Part shown: positions 24,256 to 35,525 of the stretch, one piece after another
How positions within the stretch are numbered: the first letter of the stretch is position 1
Layout of the letters: each line of letters starts with the position of its first letter
Origin: Filosporella fistucella
Taxonomy: Eukaryota; Ascomycota; Leotiomycetes; Helotiales
Direction of reading: 5' to 3'
NCBI GenBank assembly: GCA_030077755.1
Contig: JAQJZZ010000014.1
Location: 1,612,001-1,676,000 of the forward strand
Length of the DNA stretch: 64,000 bases
Position numbers and translations under genes: made by a program
Notes under the pieces: generated by a model
What the model was told of the DNA's origin: nothing
Databases searched by the model: none
Seen by the model: the letters and a program-made list of their open reading frames with translations, nothing else

Positions 24256-27200
24256 ATGGCTGCTGCAATCAATGGTCACTCACAAGGGGGAGCGAATGGA
24301 TATGGTGCGGGCTCTCCTGATCACAGAGTGATGAGCAAACGATTCTCCGACATTCCTTCTGCGATCGATATTCCCGTCCAAGGTGAAGATGACGACCAAG
24401 CAGTGGAGGTTGATCTCGAAGATCTTCTTGATGATCCTACAGAGCTGTGTACGCTGCTTGAAAATGAAGGCGCCGCGCGGACATATTGGATGACTGTTTC
24501 ACTCGCATACGCCAAACAGAAGAAAGTTGACCATGCGATTGAGATGCTTTTGAAGGGAGGACAGGCCATGGGGGGTGGTCAGAAAGAGAAGCTTAGCATG
24601 TTAACCTGCTTGTGTTGGATGTATTTGTGGAAAAGCAGAGAGGCTCCCCGTGTTGCTCCTGAGGGGAGTTTGGTGTCAGAAGCCAAAACGAAGGAATACT
24701 ACCTACAATTATCTACGACTACCTTGAACGAAGCCTTGCGAATCAATCCGGGCTTTCCACCACTCTTTTTGGCTCGTGGTGTTCTCCAATTGCTTAAAGC
24801 ATCCCTCCAACCTCCTTCGAAGTCTTCCGCACCCGGCGCTATTGATCCAGAAAAAGCGGACATTCTAAGATCATCACTAAAGTCATTCGAAGATGCAATT
24901 AGAGTATCCCAAGGAAGGAATATGATGGCAGTTTTGGGGAAGGCAAGAGCACTCTTTTCTCTCGGGAAATATGCAGAGGCACTCGAAGGTTACCAAGATG
25001 CGTTACACAGAATGCCAGATTTGGTAGACCCTGATCCACGTATTGGAATTGGGTGCTGTTTTTGGCAGTTGGGATTCAAGGAAGATGCAAAAACAGCTTG
25101 GGAGAGAGCTTTGGAAATCAACCCTGAGTCAAAGTTTGCCAATATACTACTTGGACTTTTCTATCTCGACTGCAGCGCTCATGTTTCAACGAATGGACCC
25201 GAATTTATACGTCTATACAAAAAAGCCATGACTGAATACACCCAAAAGGCGTTCAAAGCGGATAAAGACCTGCCCCTTACTTGTGCGACCTTTGCTGGGT
25301 ATTTCTTGTCCCGAAAGTCACTCCCAAATGTCGAGACTCTTGCCCATAAAGCAATTCAGTACACAGACGTCAATGCTATCGCAAGCGATGGATGGTATCT
25401 TCTGGCCCGAAAAGAGCACTACGAGGACGAATACAACCGAGCCGCCGATTACTATAGACGGGCTGATGAAGCTAGAGGTGGCACTGATCGTGGTTATCTT
25501 CCTGCAAAGTTTGGCGCTGCTCAGCTTTCGGTGTTAAAAGGTGACTTTGGAGAGGCCAAATTAAGACTCGAAAAGATCATACAACAGTCGAAGAACATTG
25601 AAGCTATGATCCTTTTAGGTACATTGTACGCTGAAGAAGTCTTTTCAGCCCCTCAAGGTCCGAATAAGGAAGACAAGTCAATGGAATTCAAGAAGGCAAT
25701 TGGTTATCTAGAAAACGTTCGGACAGCATGGAAAGATCCCAAGAAGAACTTGATTCCTGATGCCTCTGTTTTGTTGAACCTGGCCCGCTTGTACGAGACA
25801 GATCAACCAGACAAAAGTTTACAGTGTCTGCAACAGGTTGAGCAACTTGAATATGATCAAGTCCCCGAGGATGAACGGCCTCAAGAACCAGAAGAGCAAA
25901 CTGCGTTCAAGGAGAATCTCCGAACGGGCCTGCCGCCTCAACTGCTTAATAACATGGGTTGTTTCTACTATCAAGCTGAAAAGTTTGATCAAGCCAGGGA
26001 GATGTTCCAGGTAGCATTAAGTGCTTGCATCAAAGCCGAAGAGAAACAAGAGGATATGGACACAGACGCTCTTGTGACCACAATAAGTTACAACTTGGGT
26101 CGTACCTACGAGGCAAATGGTCATTTGGATGAGGCCAGTACCGTGTACGAAGGTTTGCTTAAACGCCATGCAGACTATACAGATGCTCGTACCAGACTTG
26201 CCTACATTTCTCTTCGCCAAAATCCAACAGAAGAGGGTCCAAAGGCAGTTGCTAAGCTTTATCAAGATGCCTCGGCTGATCTTGAAGTTCGAGCATTATA
26301 CGGTTGGTATCTTGGAAAGCTACACTCTCGAGCACGCAAAAGCAATATCGCAGAGGATCCTGAGCTTCGCCATTACAAGCATACCCTACAGAATTACGAG
26401 AAGCATGATCGTTATGCGCTGATTGGAATGGGCAATTTGTATCTTTTGACAGCCCGAGAGATGCGCCGGGACACCGATCAGGAGAAGCAAAAGAGAAGCA
26501 ACATGTACATGAAAGCTGTAGAATTTTTCGATAAAGCACTGCAGTTGGACCCGAAAAACGCATATGCTGCTCAAGGGATTGCTATCGCCCTGGTTGAGGA
26601 TAAGAAGGATCTCAAGACTGCGTTATCGATCTTTGTCAAAGTTCGTGACACAGTCAAGGATCCGAGTGTGTATGTCAACCTTGGGCACATATTCGCCGAG
26701 CTGCGTCAATACTCTAAAGCTGTCGAACACTACGAATTGGCATTATCGAAGGACCGGTCTCGTGATGCACAGATTTTGGCCTGCTTGGGACGAACCTGGT
26801 TATCCAAGGGAAGAGCAGAGAAGAGTTTGCAAGCTTTCAAGAATGCTCTTGACTATTCTCAAAAGGTGAGGGTCTTTTCTGCGTCACAGTTTTTTGCTAA
26901 CAACATCAGGCACTTTCAATCGCTCCTGAACAGATTCATTTCAAGTTCAATGTTGCTTTTGTACAGCTTCAGCTTGCTACTATGGTCTACGGTCTGCCGG
27001 AAGCACAAAGATCGCTCGTGGAGGTTGAAGCGGCAGCCGCAGGACTCGAGGAGGCTATCGCCACTCTGGACGCCATTTCGCAGCATCCTCAAACACCATA
27101 TCCCAAACATGACATCGAGCAACGTGCTAACATGGCACGAAATACGATGCGTCGCCAACTTGAACGTGCCGTCCAATCTCAGAAAGAGTTTGAAGAGAAA

Positions 27201-27947
27201 AATGCCGAGAGATTGCACGCAGCAAAATTAGCTCGAGAGGCAGAACTTAAGAGGAGAGAAGAGGCAAGACTGGCAGCTGAACAGGCTGAACGTGAGAGGA
27301 AACTTAAGATTGCCGAAGAGAGACAAAAGATTGCTGAGAAAGATCGAGAACTTGCAGAAGCGAGAGCTGAAGAGGATAGGGCAAGAGAGGCCGCAGAGAT
27401 GACAACAGACAGTGAGACTGGTGAAAAGATCAAGAGAAAGAAGAAGCCGCGTGGTGGTGGTGCAGGTGGCAAGAGAAAGAAGAAGAATGACGATGGTATC
27501 ACTGATGATGATATGAGTGGCGCCGAGCAGCCCAAGAGGAGAAATCGCAACAAGGGGAGCGGCGTGGATAGTGATGAGGAAAAGCCAAAGAAGAAACGAC
27601 GTTTGCAGAAGAAGGCTCCAGAGAAGCCAAATAAATTCAAGAGTAGCGAGATTGTGGTTGAGAGTGACAGTGACGGGGATGATGGAGCCGCAGCAGCAGC
27701 ACGAGAGATGGATAGCGATGTGTTTGGTGACGAGCGTGATGCCGACATGGACATCGACCAAGCCAGCGAAGAAGAGACTGCTGCTGCTCCTCGACAACGC
27801 AAGAGCAGACGAGCCAGAATCGATTCTGATGATGAAGACGAGGATGAGGATGTTCCTGCTCCTGCCAAGCAAGATTCACCTGCAACAGCAAATGGAGATA
27901 CACCAATGCCGGATACTCCAGCAGCAGCTGATTCTGATGACGAGTGA
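24256..27947 (+). CDS. CTR9: Paf1 complex subunit CTR9 (TPR protein)
   Basis: Two exons, 24256-26865 and 26910-27947, give 1215 aa. The N-terminus has the CTR9 motif AIDIPVQGEDDDQAVEVDLE, followed by many tetratricopeptide repeats from about residue 75 to 900 (examples: LARGVLQLLKASL, YNLGRTYEANGHLDEAS, YVNLGHIFAELRQYSKAVEH). A long basic helical stretch rich in Arg, Glu and Ala follows, then a charged tail with basic KRKKK blocks and acidic SDSDGDD and DDEDEDED blocks, as in other fungal CTR9 proteins. CTR9 scaffolds the Paf1 complex, which travels with RNA polymerase II and promotes H2B ubiquitination and H3K4/K36 methylation. The single 44-nt intron sits near the end of the TPR region. The gene follows SNF2 in tandem. 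Confidence 0.96.
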
Positions 27948-30900
27948 CCGGTTTGATACCCACAAGAATGTCACAGGTAAGCATTGTGATGTGGTATCTT
28001 CCCGGATTCTTGACGGCATATCTACAGATCTGGTATGTGCATATCGAGATGTGATGATCAGTCAGGGACCCTATCTGGCGGCTCGAAAAGCTGAATATTG
28101 GGACTGGGATATGGGTGCAATGGACAGGAAGGAGCATTTGGTTTATTGGTTGTATATTAGATATTGAAGGCATGTGGAGGGGTTGGAATGAGATTGCGGG
28201 TTGGTATCGTACAGGGTCACAAAACAGAATCCGATACCAACATTGCCTCTTGCTTCATCCACCTTGGACATATTATCGGGCTTTCATGCTATGAATTTCT
28301 TCTTCCTTCAGACCCCATTTCCACCACTGAAAACTGCGCGCTGATGATGAGGTGGCTCTCCCATTGTGCACGGCCAAAACCATCCTTTACCGTCTTTGTC
28401 TCTCAGCGGTCTTGCTTTTTCTTTTGACTATGTCCCGTGTGCCAGATTCTACAGGACGCTACCGGGTTGCTGGGAGCATCATAGTGCACAAACCAACGAG
28501 CTACCAATGCCGCAAAATGTGAGCCAGAAAAAAGCAAAATCGTGGTGTCGAAACGGCAGGATGACATATGCATGTCCCGGAACCACATCATATCTGATCG
28601 GCTTTCCTTCCCATCGATAGCTCAGATGTGGCACACCGCTTGATGATTTAGCGGTTTCTGATTGCTGGTGAGCTGTTTTGGGATATGTAGATTAGAGGGA
28701 AATATGCCACCCCCCACGATAATTCCACGTCCCTTTCCGTGCGGGATGAGGCTTCCAGTGCTAAGAAAACAATAGGAAGGTTACGTCCCGTGCCGTCAAA
28801 ATGGGAGAGGACTGGGTCGTTGCCATCGTATGCTTCAGTGAGGTTATCAGCTATTGCATGTTGTGATTGACTATGGCGGCACGGTGCGGCGGGTAGATTT
28901 GGGGATTCTTTGGCTGTTTCTAGAAAGGAGATGTGAGACCGTGGGGAGGGTGAGTGATAGCAGTGGATTCTTGGCAGGATTTGAAAGGATGTGTCACAGC
29001 TTTGCAGACTAGATACGAAGGTACTTCAATTTTCGTTTCGGTATGAGATGGTTTGGAGGTTAGGATAGTGACCTGTTTCGGGAAGTTTCGTGGCGGCTGT
29101 CGTAGTTAAGTGCCGCTGTTGGTGCAGTGAGCTAAATAGCTGAAGCTTTCAATGGAAGCGTAAGTAGCTAAGGTGTTGGCGATGGCGTTGACAGTGGGTT
29201 TGACAATTCGAAGCTATGAGGAGTTGGCCAATGAAAGTTTCCTTCGTTGATACCCGGCTTGAGGCATCACTGTCATGGGATTGTGAGATAAATCAGTCTG
29301 GACGTTCATCGCCGCCTTCTTCGACGTGAACCTGCTCCTGGAGCAATCAGATGAACCCTTGTATGGCAATGGCATTGACATTTAGATGTGCATCTTATGC
29401 TGGGTAAATAAGGTTGTTGAGAACGTTGAACCTGCCACGAGTCAGAGCACAATAGAGACAATTAAAGTTATTCGGAAAAGAAGAAGAAACGTGAGGCTGC
29501 ATCCATCCTTCTGGGAGGATATGCCCTTTTTTTGGCCGAGATCTGCATGTGAGCGCGGTACCTAGGTATTTCTGAGACCCATATTGCAAGTTGTAGCGTT
29601 AGAATCCTCCGCGGAAAGAAGAAAAGATTTCATCCGGAGGGATCGTCAGAAAGTTGAAGAATAGTAGATGCATGGAGGCGCGTGGATGGAATAGAACGAG
29701 CCCGGGAAAGGCTCTCGATTCTGGGATCAAGGTTTCAAAACGGGTGGGAGGACTTTGAGAGGTGGAATCACACATCCGTCTGATCAGATGTGAGAGCAGT
29801 CATTCACGTTTGGCTGTTGTCGCGAGGTTGGGACAAAGTTTGTTCGCTGGTCTGAAGTTCTGAGGCAGTAGGTGTTTCATGACCGTTCTTCTGAATTCTT
29901 CCACCAAGACCAGTTGCGGGGAGGCGGGTTCCGAGGTGAACATAAGACCATTCGGCCATATAGAGGATCCCGAGGTGTTTAGAGAATGAATATGTCAATT
30001 ATTGTCATACCAGTATGTCTGACGGTGACAGCTACGAACGTTTCAGAGGGTAGGTAATTTATTCGGCGTGGTCGTAAGTCTCGATATGTCGATATTTGAC
30101 TTCATTATTGCTCAATTGGGGTGGGATTGACTCTCTCGCTTGGCAAAAGACAATGTTGGCGTGGTCTAGTCTGGTTTTTGTGGCCAAGATGGTCCAGCAT
30201 GTGGTATCCTGTTGTAAATTCTGCAGCTGTTGATCTCGTATTCCTCGGTCTATAGGTTCATTGGCACATGGATTGCTGCTCTCCTTACCATTATCATCTG
30301 GTTAATAAGTTTGGTGGTTTTGAGTTTGCCCGTATGGTTCTCAGAGTTTCCACAGACATTACTGCTGCTGCAAGGTATGTTCTTGAGAAGCTCAAATCTC
30401 GTACTCCGTATGAAAATTCGGCACGGCATGGAGAGGTACAGATACTCCGTCCCCATAAATCCAGTACAAGTACAGCTCAATATAGGCCCAGGACCAGCTT
30501 CATGTCTCAGTTGAGTCAGTTATTACTGAATCTTCGTCACGTCTTCCTCCCTGGTCGTCTCTTTCCCCCCTTCCCTACCTACCTGTACCTGTAGTTGTAC
30601 CTGGAAGTAGTAAGTACTTTGATCCTTGACCCTGAACTGCTTTTGATTCTCTTGGCCTGTCCTGTTCCCTGAATTATCCCTCTGCCTCGTCTACCTTTCC
30701 TTCTTTCAGTGGGGAAGCTGGCGATATTAACTTTCGGTGACCGTGATGCTGGGAAAAAGAATGGAGTCAACTCAAAGAATTAATTACTGCTAATATTACA
30801 GAGGTGATGAGAGAGCACTCGTCAAGTCGTCCGACTGGTGAATAGAGGTTCTAATGTAATTCGCCTATGACTTCTAACCTACAATTAAATTGAATAACTG

Positions 30901-33900
30901 CTTGGGTATTGCCTCCGTATTAAGTTCCTATTATCAGGACAGAAGATGTTCCGCTCATCCTGCTGGTGATGAGCTTCATCGGCCATTTACGAAAGTCTTG
31001 TCCATTCTTTTGTTCTCCATTTCTGAAGGATGCAATTGGCCCCGGTCCGCTAATCCGCACCTCAACCCTTTCTAATGATCCCAATCTAAACACCAACCTT
31101 CCTGCCCTGCCTCACAAAGTCCAACCTCCAACACAACTCAAATCCAACTCTCTGGTTCAATGAGTGATTATCATTAACCTTCTCAAAATCGCAACTTTGT
31201 AGGTATCCGTCAGGGGGCATCCTTCTGCTATTGGGCAATTCACGAGACTTTGCTGCGTGAATGTCCTCATCCGGCCACAGTGACTAAAACCCTAGTCTTT
31301 TACCACGATTTCCTTGTTGGTCTGCTTTCATCCTCGAGGGAAGAGTGAAGTGACGGGGTGAAAAGCAGAAGTCCCCTCGGTCCCCTAGCTACCATACAGG
31401 GTACTCACACCTATGGGTATCATGGCCCGCTACACTACTGCACTCAAGCTTCTCCACCATCACCTGTGATCTCCATTCTCTGTGCACCGCGGACCTGACC
31501 CGGACGTTCTAATGGCAGGCTGGAAACCAAACTTCTCTCAACCGTGGGCAGAGAGCTTTTGTTCGGGTTATCTGTGGTACGTTCTGGAGAAGTGGTCTCG
31601 TTTTGGCTGCATGAGGCCATCTTGCATCTGGAAACCGTGGTTCCGTTTACTCAATGCACGCACGGTACGGCACTGTGGATGCAGAGATAGAGGCAGAGGC
31701 CACAGGATATGAAAAGCGAGAATACAGATGGTGCAGGGCGAAGATTACGAGGCTTGGGAATGATATGAAGATCCACCAGAGCTCCAGGAGAATTACTGAG
31801 ACTTTGCAACGGCCTGCGCCGACATGTGCTGAGATGAGATTTGCACGCTGAGAGTGGACGTCCTTGCCCGTGATAAGTAACAGTGGGCTTTGCTTTGCTC
31901 TACGGACTCTTCTCCATTGGCCGCTTCGCAACACTCCTGCAGTGTGATGTGCTGCGGGTTGTACTTTCCACTGCACTCCTTTGCAGTCTGGTCGTCATGA
32001 TCTCAGAGCACAATCTCCAATATCTGTAAGGTATCCTGACCTGCCCGTTTAGATACTTTGGTACCTTCGAACTGTCTCAAAGAGGTCATCTCAGCCGAGA
32101 ATGATACATACCCCAACTTGAAAGACGTGATCTGCACAGAATGCAAATCCCAAATCCCAAGGGCTCGAGATGAGCTCAAGATACTACAGCATCGTCCCTG
32201 TCTCGAGCATTCTACAGCCAAATACAACGTGACAACTCGCATCCTCGCCAAAAACGCGCCAACCAGTAGTGCATTATTTGCGAATGGGCCAGCCAGATGC
32301 AGCTCGCCATTCTGATAATCACTACTCAAGGAGACGAGCAGCAAGGTTAGACTCCGAGCTCACTCTCCGTAGGGTCGCAACAGTCGAAGCATGCGGCTTT
32401 CTCGAATACACGGGACAGGAGCAAGGCAAGTAAACTCGTCAGGTAAGCCTGTAAGGGCTGCAAGACACGGCAAGACAAGTTTAACGAGTCGAAACGAATC
32501 GAAACGAATCGAGTGAGGCAACGGAAGGGAGAGAAATGGAAAAGAGTGCAAAGTAAAACTTTTGTACGGAGATAGAAACGGTTTTCATCACGCAGCTTTC
32601 AGCCCAGCCCACAGTGTAACCAACCACCATCACCACCAACAACCACAACCCTCAGACTCAGAGCTTCAAGGGTTCGCGCTTAACTTGGACGTACCGCCGC
32701 CATGGGAAGACGGCGCCGGCGGGTTTGGACAAGCCTGAAGTCATGCTTTAGATGTCTGTCAGGCACACCGCTTGAGGGTCCTATCGCCGTGTCGTGGATA
32801 ACTTCACTACTAGTACAGTACGACGCCTTCTATGTTTGGCTAGAAATGCATAAACGTCTTACATAAATATCGATACGGGCAAACATACATACGAGAATGT
32901 GTGGACTATACTTGGATTATACTGCACTGCAACGGGGTCATGATGCGCGAAAGCTCTCTTGCAGCACTCTAAATGCCGAAAACCGGTAAGAAACTTTGGA
33001 AAATTTAAAGAACCAGTTGGTCGGACTCCATTCTCAGGAGAAAAATAGTTACTCGTACCACCAACCGCGTCATGTAGAGGCACAATAGACCGTTTGATGT
33101 ACGACAAAGTTTTAGCAAGCAATTCCAAATTCAGCCTCTATCAAAAATATTACAGAAGCGCTGCCATACTTGCCTCGCTGCACGAAGACCAACACTTTTC
33201 GGCTTCTCACCATTGGCCCGACGGCGAAGAAACCCGCCTTGAGAATAGCTTCAGTTCGAGATGATCGAGTATCTCTTGTTTCCGAATGTCTCTCGCCTTC
33301 TGTGAACAAAGTTTCCCGTGCTCCCACCATCGTGCGGAATATTGCTGAGTGAGATATGCCGAAGTAAAACATATCACGGCGGACACCAACCTCCACTGCA
33401 TCATTCGAGGTTTTGCGTCCATTCCATTGCAGCGTCAGCCTGGAAAATTGAGCAGTGATGGCTAGCAGGGACGGGGATGACTTCAAAGTTCAAAGTCTGA
33501 AAACTAGGGGGAACGGCTGTAGATGGAAGAGCCACTTCGTCCGGCACTCCTACGCAAGCTGAGCCCCAGACTGACACACATACCTCCTCCAACGTGTCGC
33601 TCCAGTTCTTGCACCTTACCTTCTGGTGAAGCAAGTTGGAATACAAGATATTACTCAGTGCTAGATACGCTACCAGAAAAACTGGAGTGTTAGTCAATGT
33701 TGACAAAGCCCAAAGAGTGCTGTGGGATCTCATCATCTCCCAACTTAGTCAATTTTGGCCTGATCTGCTCCGTTATTGGCGTGGACGACTTCGACCTGAG
33801 GGCCCTTGGTACCTTTCCGACCTTTTCAGATTTGGCCATTTGTACATTATACTTAACCAACCACCGCTCAACCCACCGAACGATTTCACCTGGTATTTGC

Positions 33901-34268
33901 TACCAATCACTACCCCGGAGTGATATAACAATATACCTGGATTCGCGTCTCTTTCCCCATCTTTGACACTTACACTCACACTTACACTTGGGCTGCACTG
34001 CACAGCGCTGCAACTGAGACTGCATTGCACACCTGCACTTGGGCTGGCTCTGGTCCGTTTTTCCTCTCCACATTCAAAGTCATCAAACCACAAATGCGCT
34101 GCGTCGCGTCGCTTGTTCATCCTGACCCATGGCGAGAGTAATTTATTCTGCTCAAATTCAACGGCAACGCCCCCATGCTTCTACCGACTTAGTTTCCACT
34201 TTGTACATGCTACTTAACCCGACCCATCCACACACCCACCCTTACTGATATCCACCCCATTTCCAACC

Positions 34269-34293
34269 CATATCCATACCCATACCCATACCA
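34269..34293. repeat. CCATAC short tandem repeat
   Basis: Three to four CCATAC-like units in the region upstream of the CRIB gene. Confidence 0.6.
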
Positions 34294-34460
34294 ACACCCA
34301 CCCATGGCTCGCTCTGCCCCATTCTTTCGTGTCCCCTGTACCTTCTTGCCCTGGCCCATGCCCATGGAAAGGAAGGAAGGCGCAAGGAAGGCACATTCTG
34401 GGACCTTGCAGCTGCTTGGCCCACCACCAAGATGGCTCAGGGCAGAGGAAATCAGAACAG

Positions 34461-34485
34461 ACACACACCCACACCCACACCCACA
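34461..34485. repeat. AC/ACACCC short tandem repeat
   Basis: An ACACACACCC stretch followed by ACACCC units. It resembles no telomere repeat closely and is treated as a microsatellite. Confidence 0.6.
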
Positions 34486-35525
34486 ATTTCACCACAGACT
34501 TCGGATTAGAGTGCAAATGTGCACAGGACATGGGGTTATCAATGCTTTGCCTCACGATCCTTCCAGAAATAATCCCTCGCATCTGTCACTTTTGTAAGGA
34601 AGGATATTGCTTCCTCCAAACATCCTCTCGAATTGAGCTGCTTGCTTGATCCTTAACTTCAACCCACGGTCATCCCTCCCGAAAGCTCCCTCCTTCGCCA
34701 TCATCCTCTTTCTTCACCCAGTATCTGTGTCAGCCTCCTTCCTGCATGCCCACAATTTGCTGGAAAGATATCCCTTCGCAAGAAGTTCCTGCTTCCGTTC
34801 TTGCATGAAGGCGGCTTACCTTTCACTGCATCTTCAAGGAGAGCTTCTCTTTATTGCAGCTGCGCTCATACAAACCTACATTGGCTCAAGGTCATCACTC
34901 CCTACAGGAAAAAAAAGATTCAGTGCTCGCCAATTGGATCGAACTGACCTCGCTTTGCTGTCTATATCATGTCATATTGAAACCAACTCATCTCATCTCA
35001 GGTACGTCAGACTCTCGAGGGTTGTTCCTGTCCTATATCATATATTCTACGATATGCGAGCAAACACCACTTCATTCTTCCCGACCCGGATTCAAACGGC
35101 CTGATATCCCTGTGTATACCACGGGTGAGAATTTCTTAAGCTCGTTATCATCGATCGGTACCATGCTATAGCACGATCAGTTATAGGTCGCACATGCTGA
35201 AATATCTCCAGCCGAAGTGCCATATTAGACAAAACAAGACCGATAGCCAACCGTTCCGTCCTCGCCGCCGATATTTCCTTCCTTTAGGGCTTTACCAGAA
35301 GTTTCATAAGTCATTTCAAGTTCGTTCTGGAAGCGGTCGTCAGACACACCCAAAATTGTCAACGTCTTATGAGCCGGCACGCGACGACATCACCCATTGA
35401 ATTCATCCGCAAATTGGGTTCGGGGCCCCCCCTTGCACTTACATCAACCCTTAAATATATATCCCCACCGGGACCATTTATTCGAGTTTGACCAGCTGTC
35501 AATCCTGCAATCTCAGCTTATCAAT

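Larger units (their letters stand above)
27948..35525. other. Long gene-poor region upstream of the CRIB gene
   Basis: About 7.6 kb without a convincing coding gene. The left part (28-33 kb) has mixed composition and only short frames. From about 33.9 kb the plus strand is rich in C, T and A with microsatellites, as in long leaders. A possible leader intron for the CRIB gene runs from GTACGT at 35002 to CAG ending at 35516, ten bases before the ATG; this is tentative. I see no transposase, reverse transcriptase or terminal repeats. Confidence 0.5.

Noticed and set aside
27179..27868. A 229-codon Ser-rich open frame on the minus strand inside CTR9
   Set aside because: It arises as the complement of low-complexity Lys/Glu/Arg codons in the CTR9 tail.
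34269..34485. Telomere-like or satellite DNA
   Set aside because: The CCATAC and ACACCC units are short and imperfect and do not match the TTAGGG telomere unit; they are microsatellites.
34646..35104. A 152-codon frame upstream of the CRIB gene
   Set aside because: It starts at TTG and its composition follows the C/T-rich leader.
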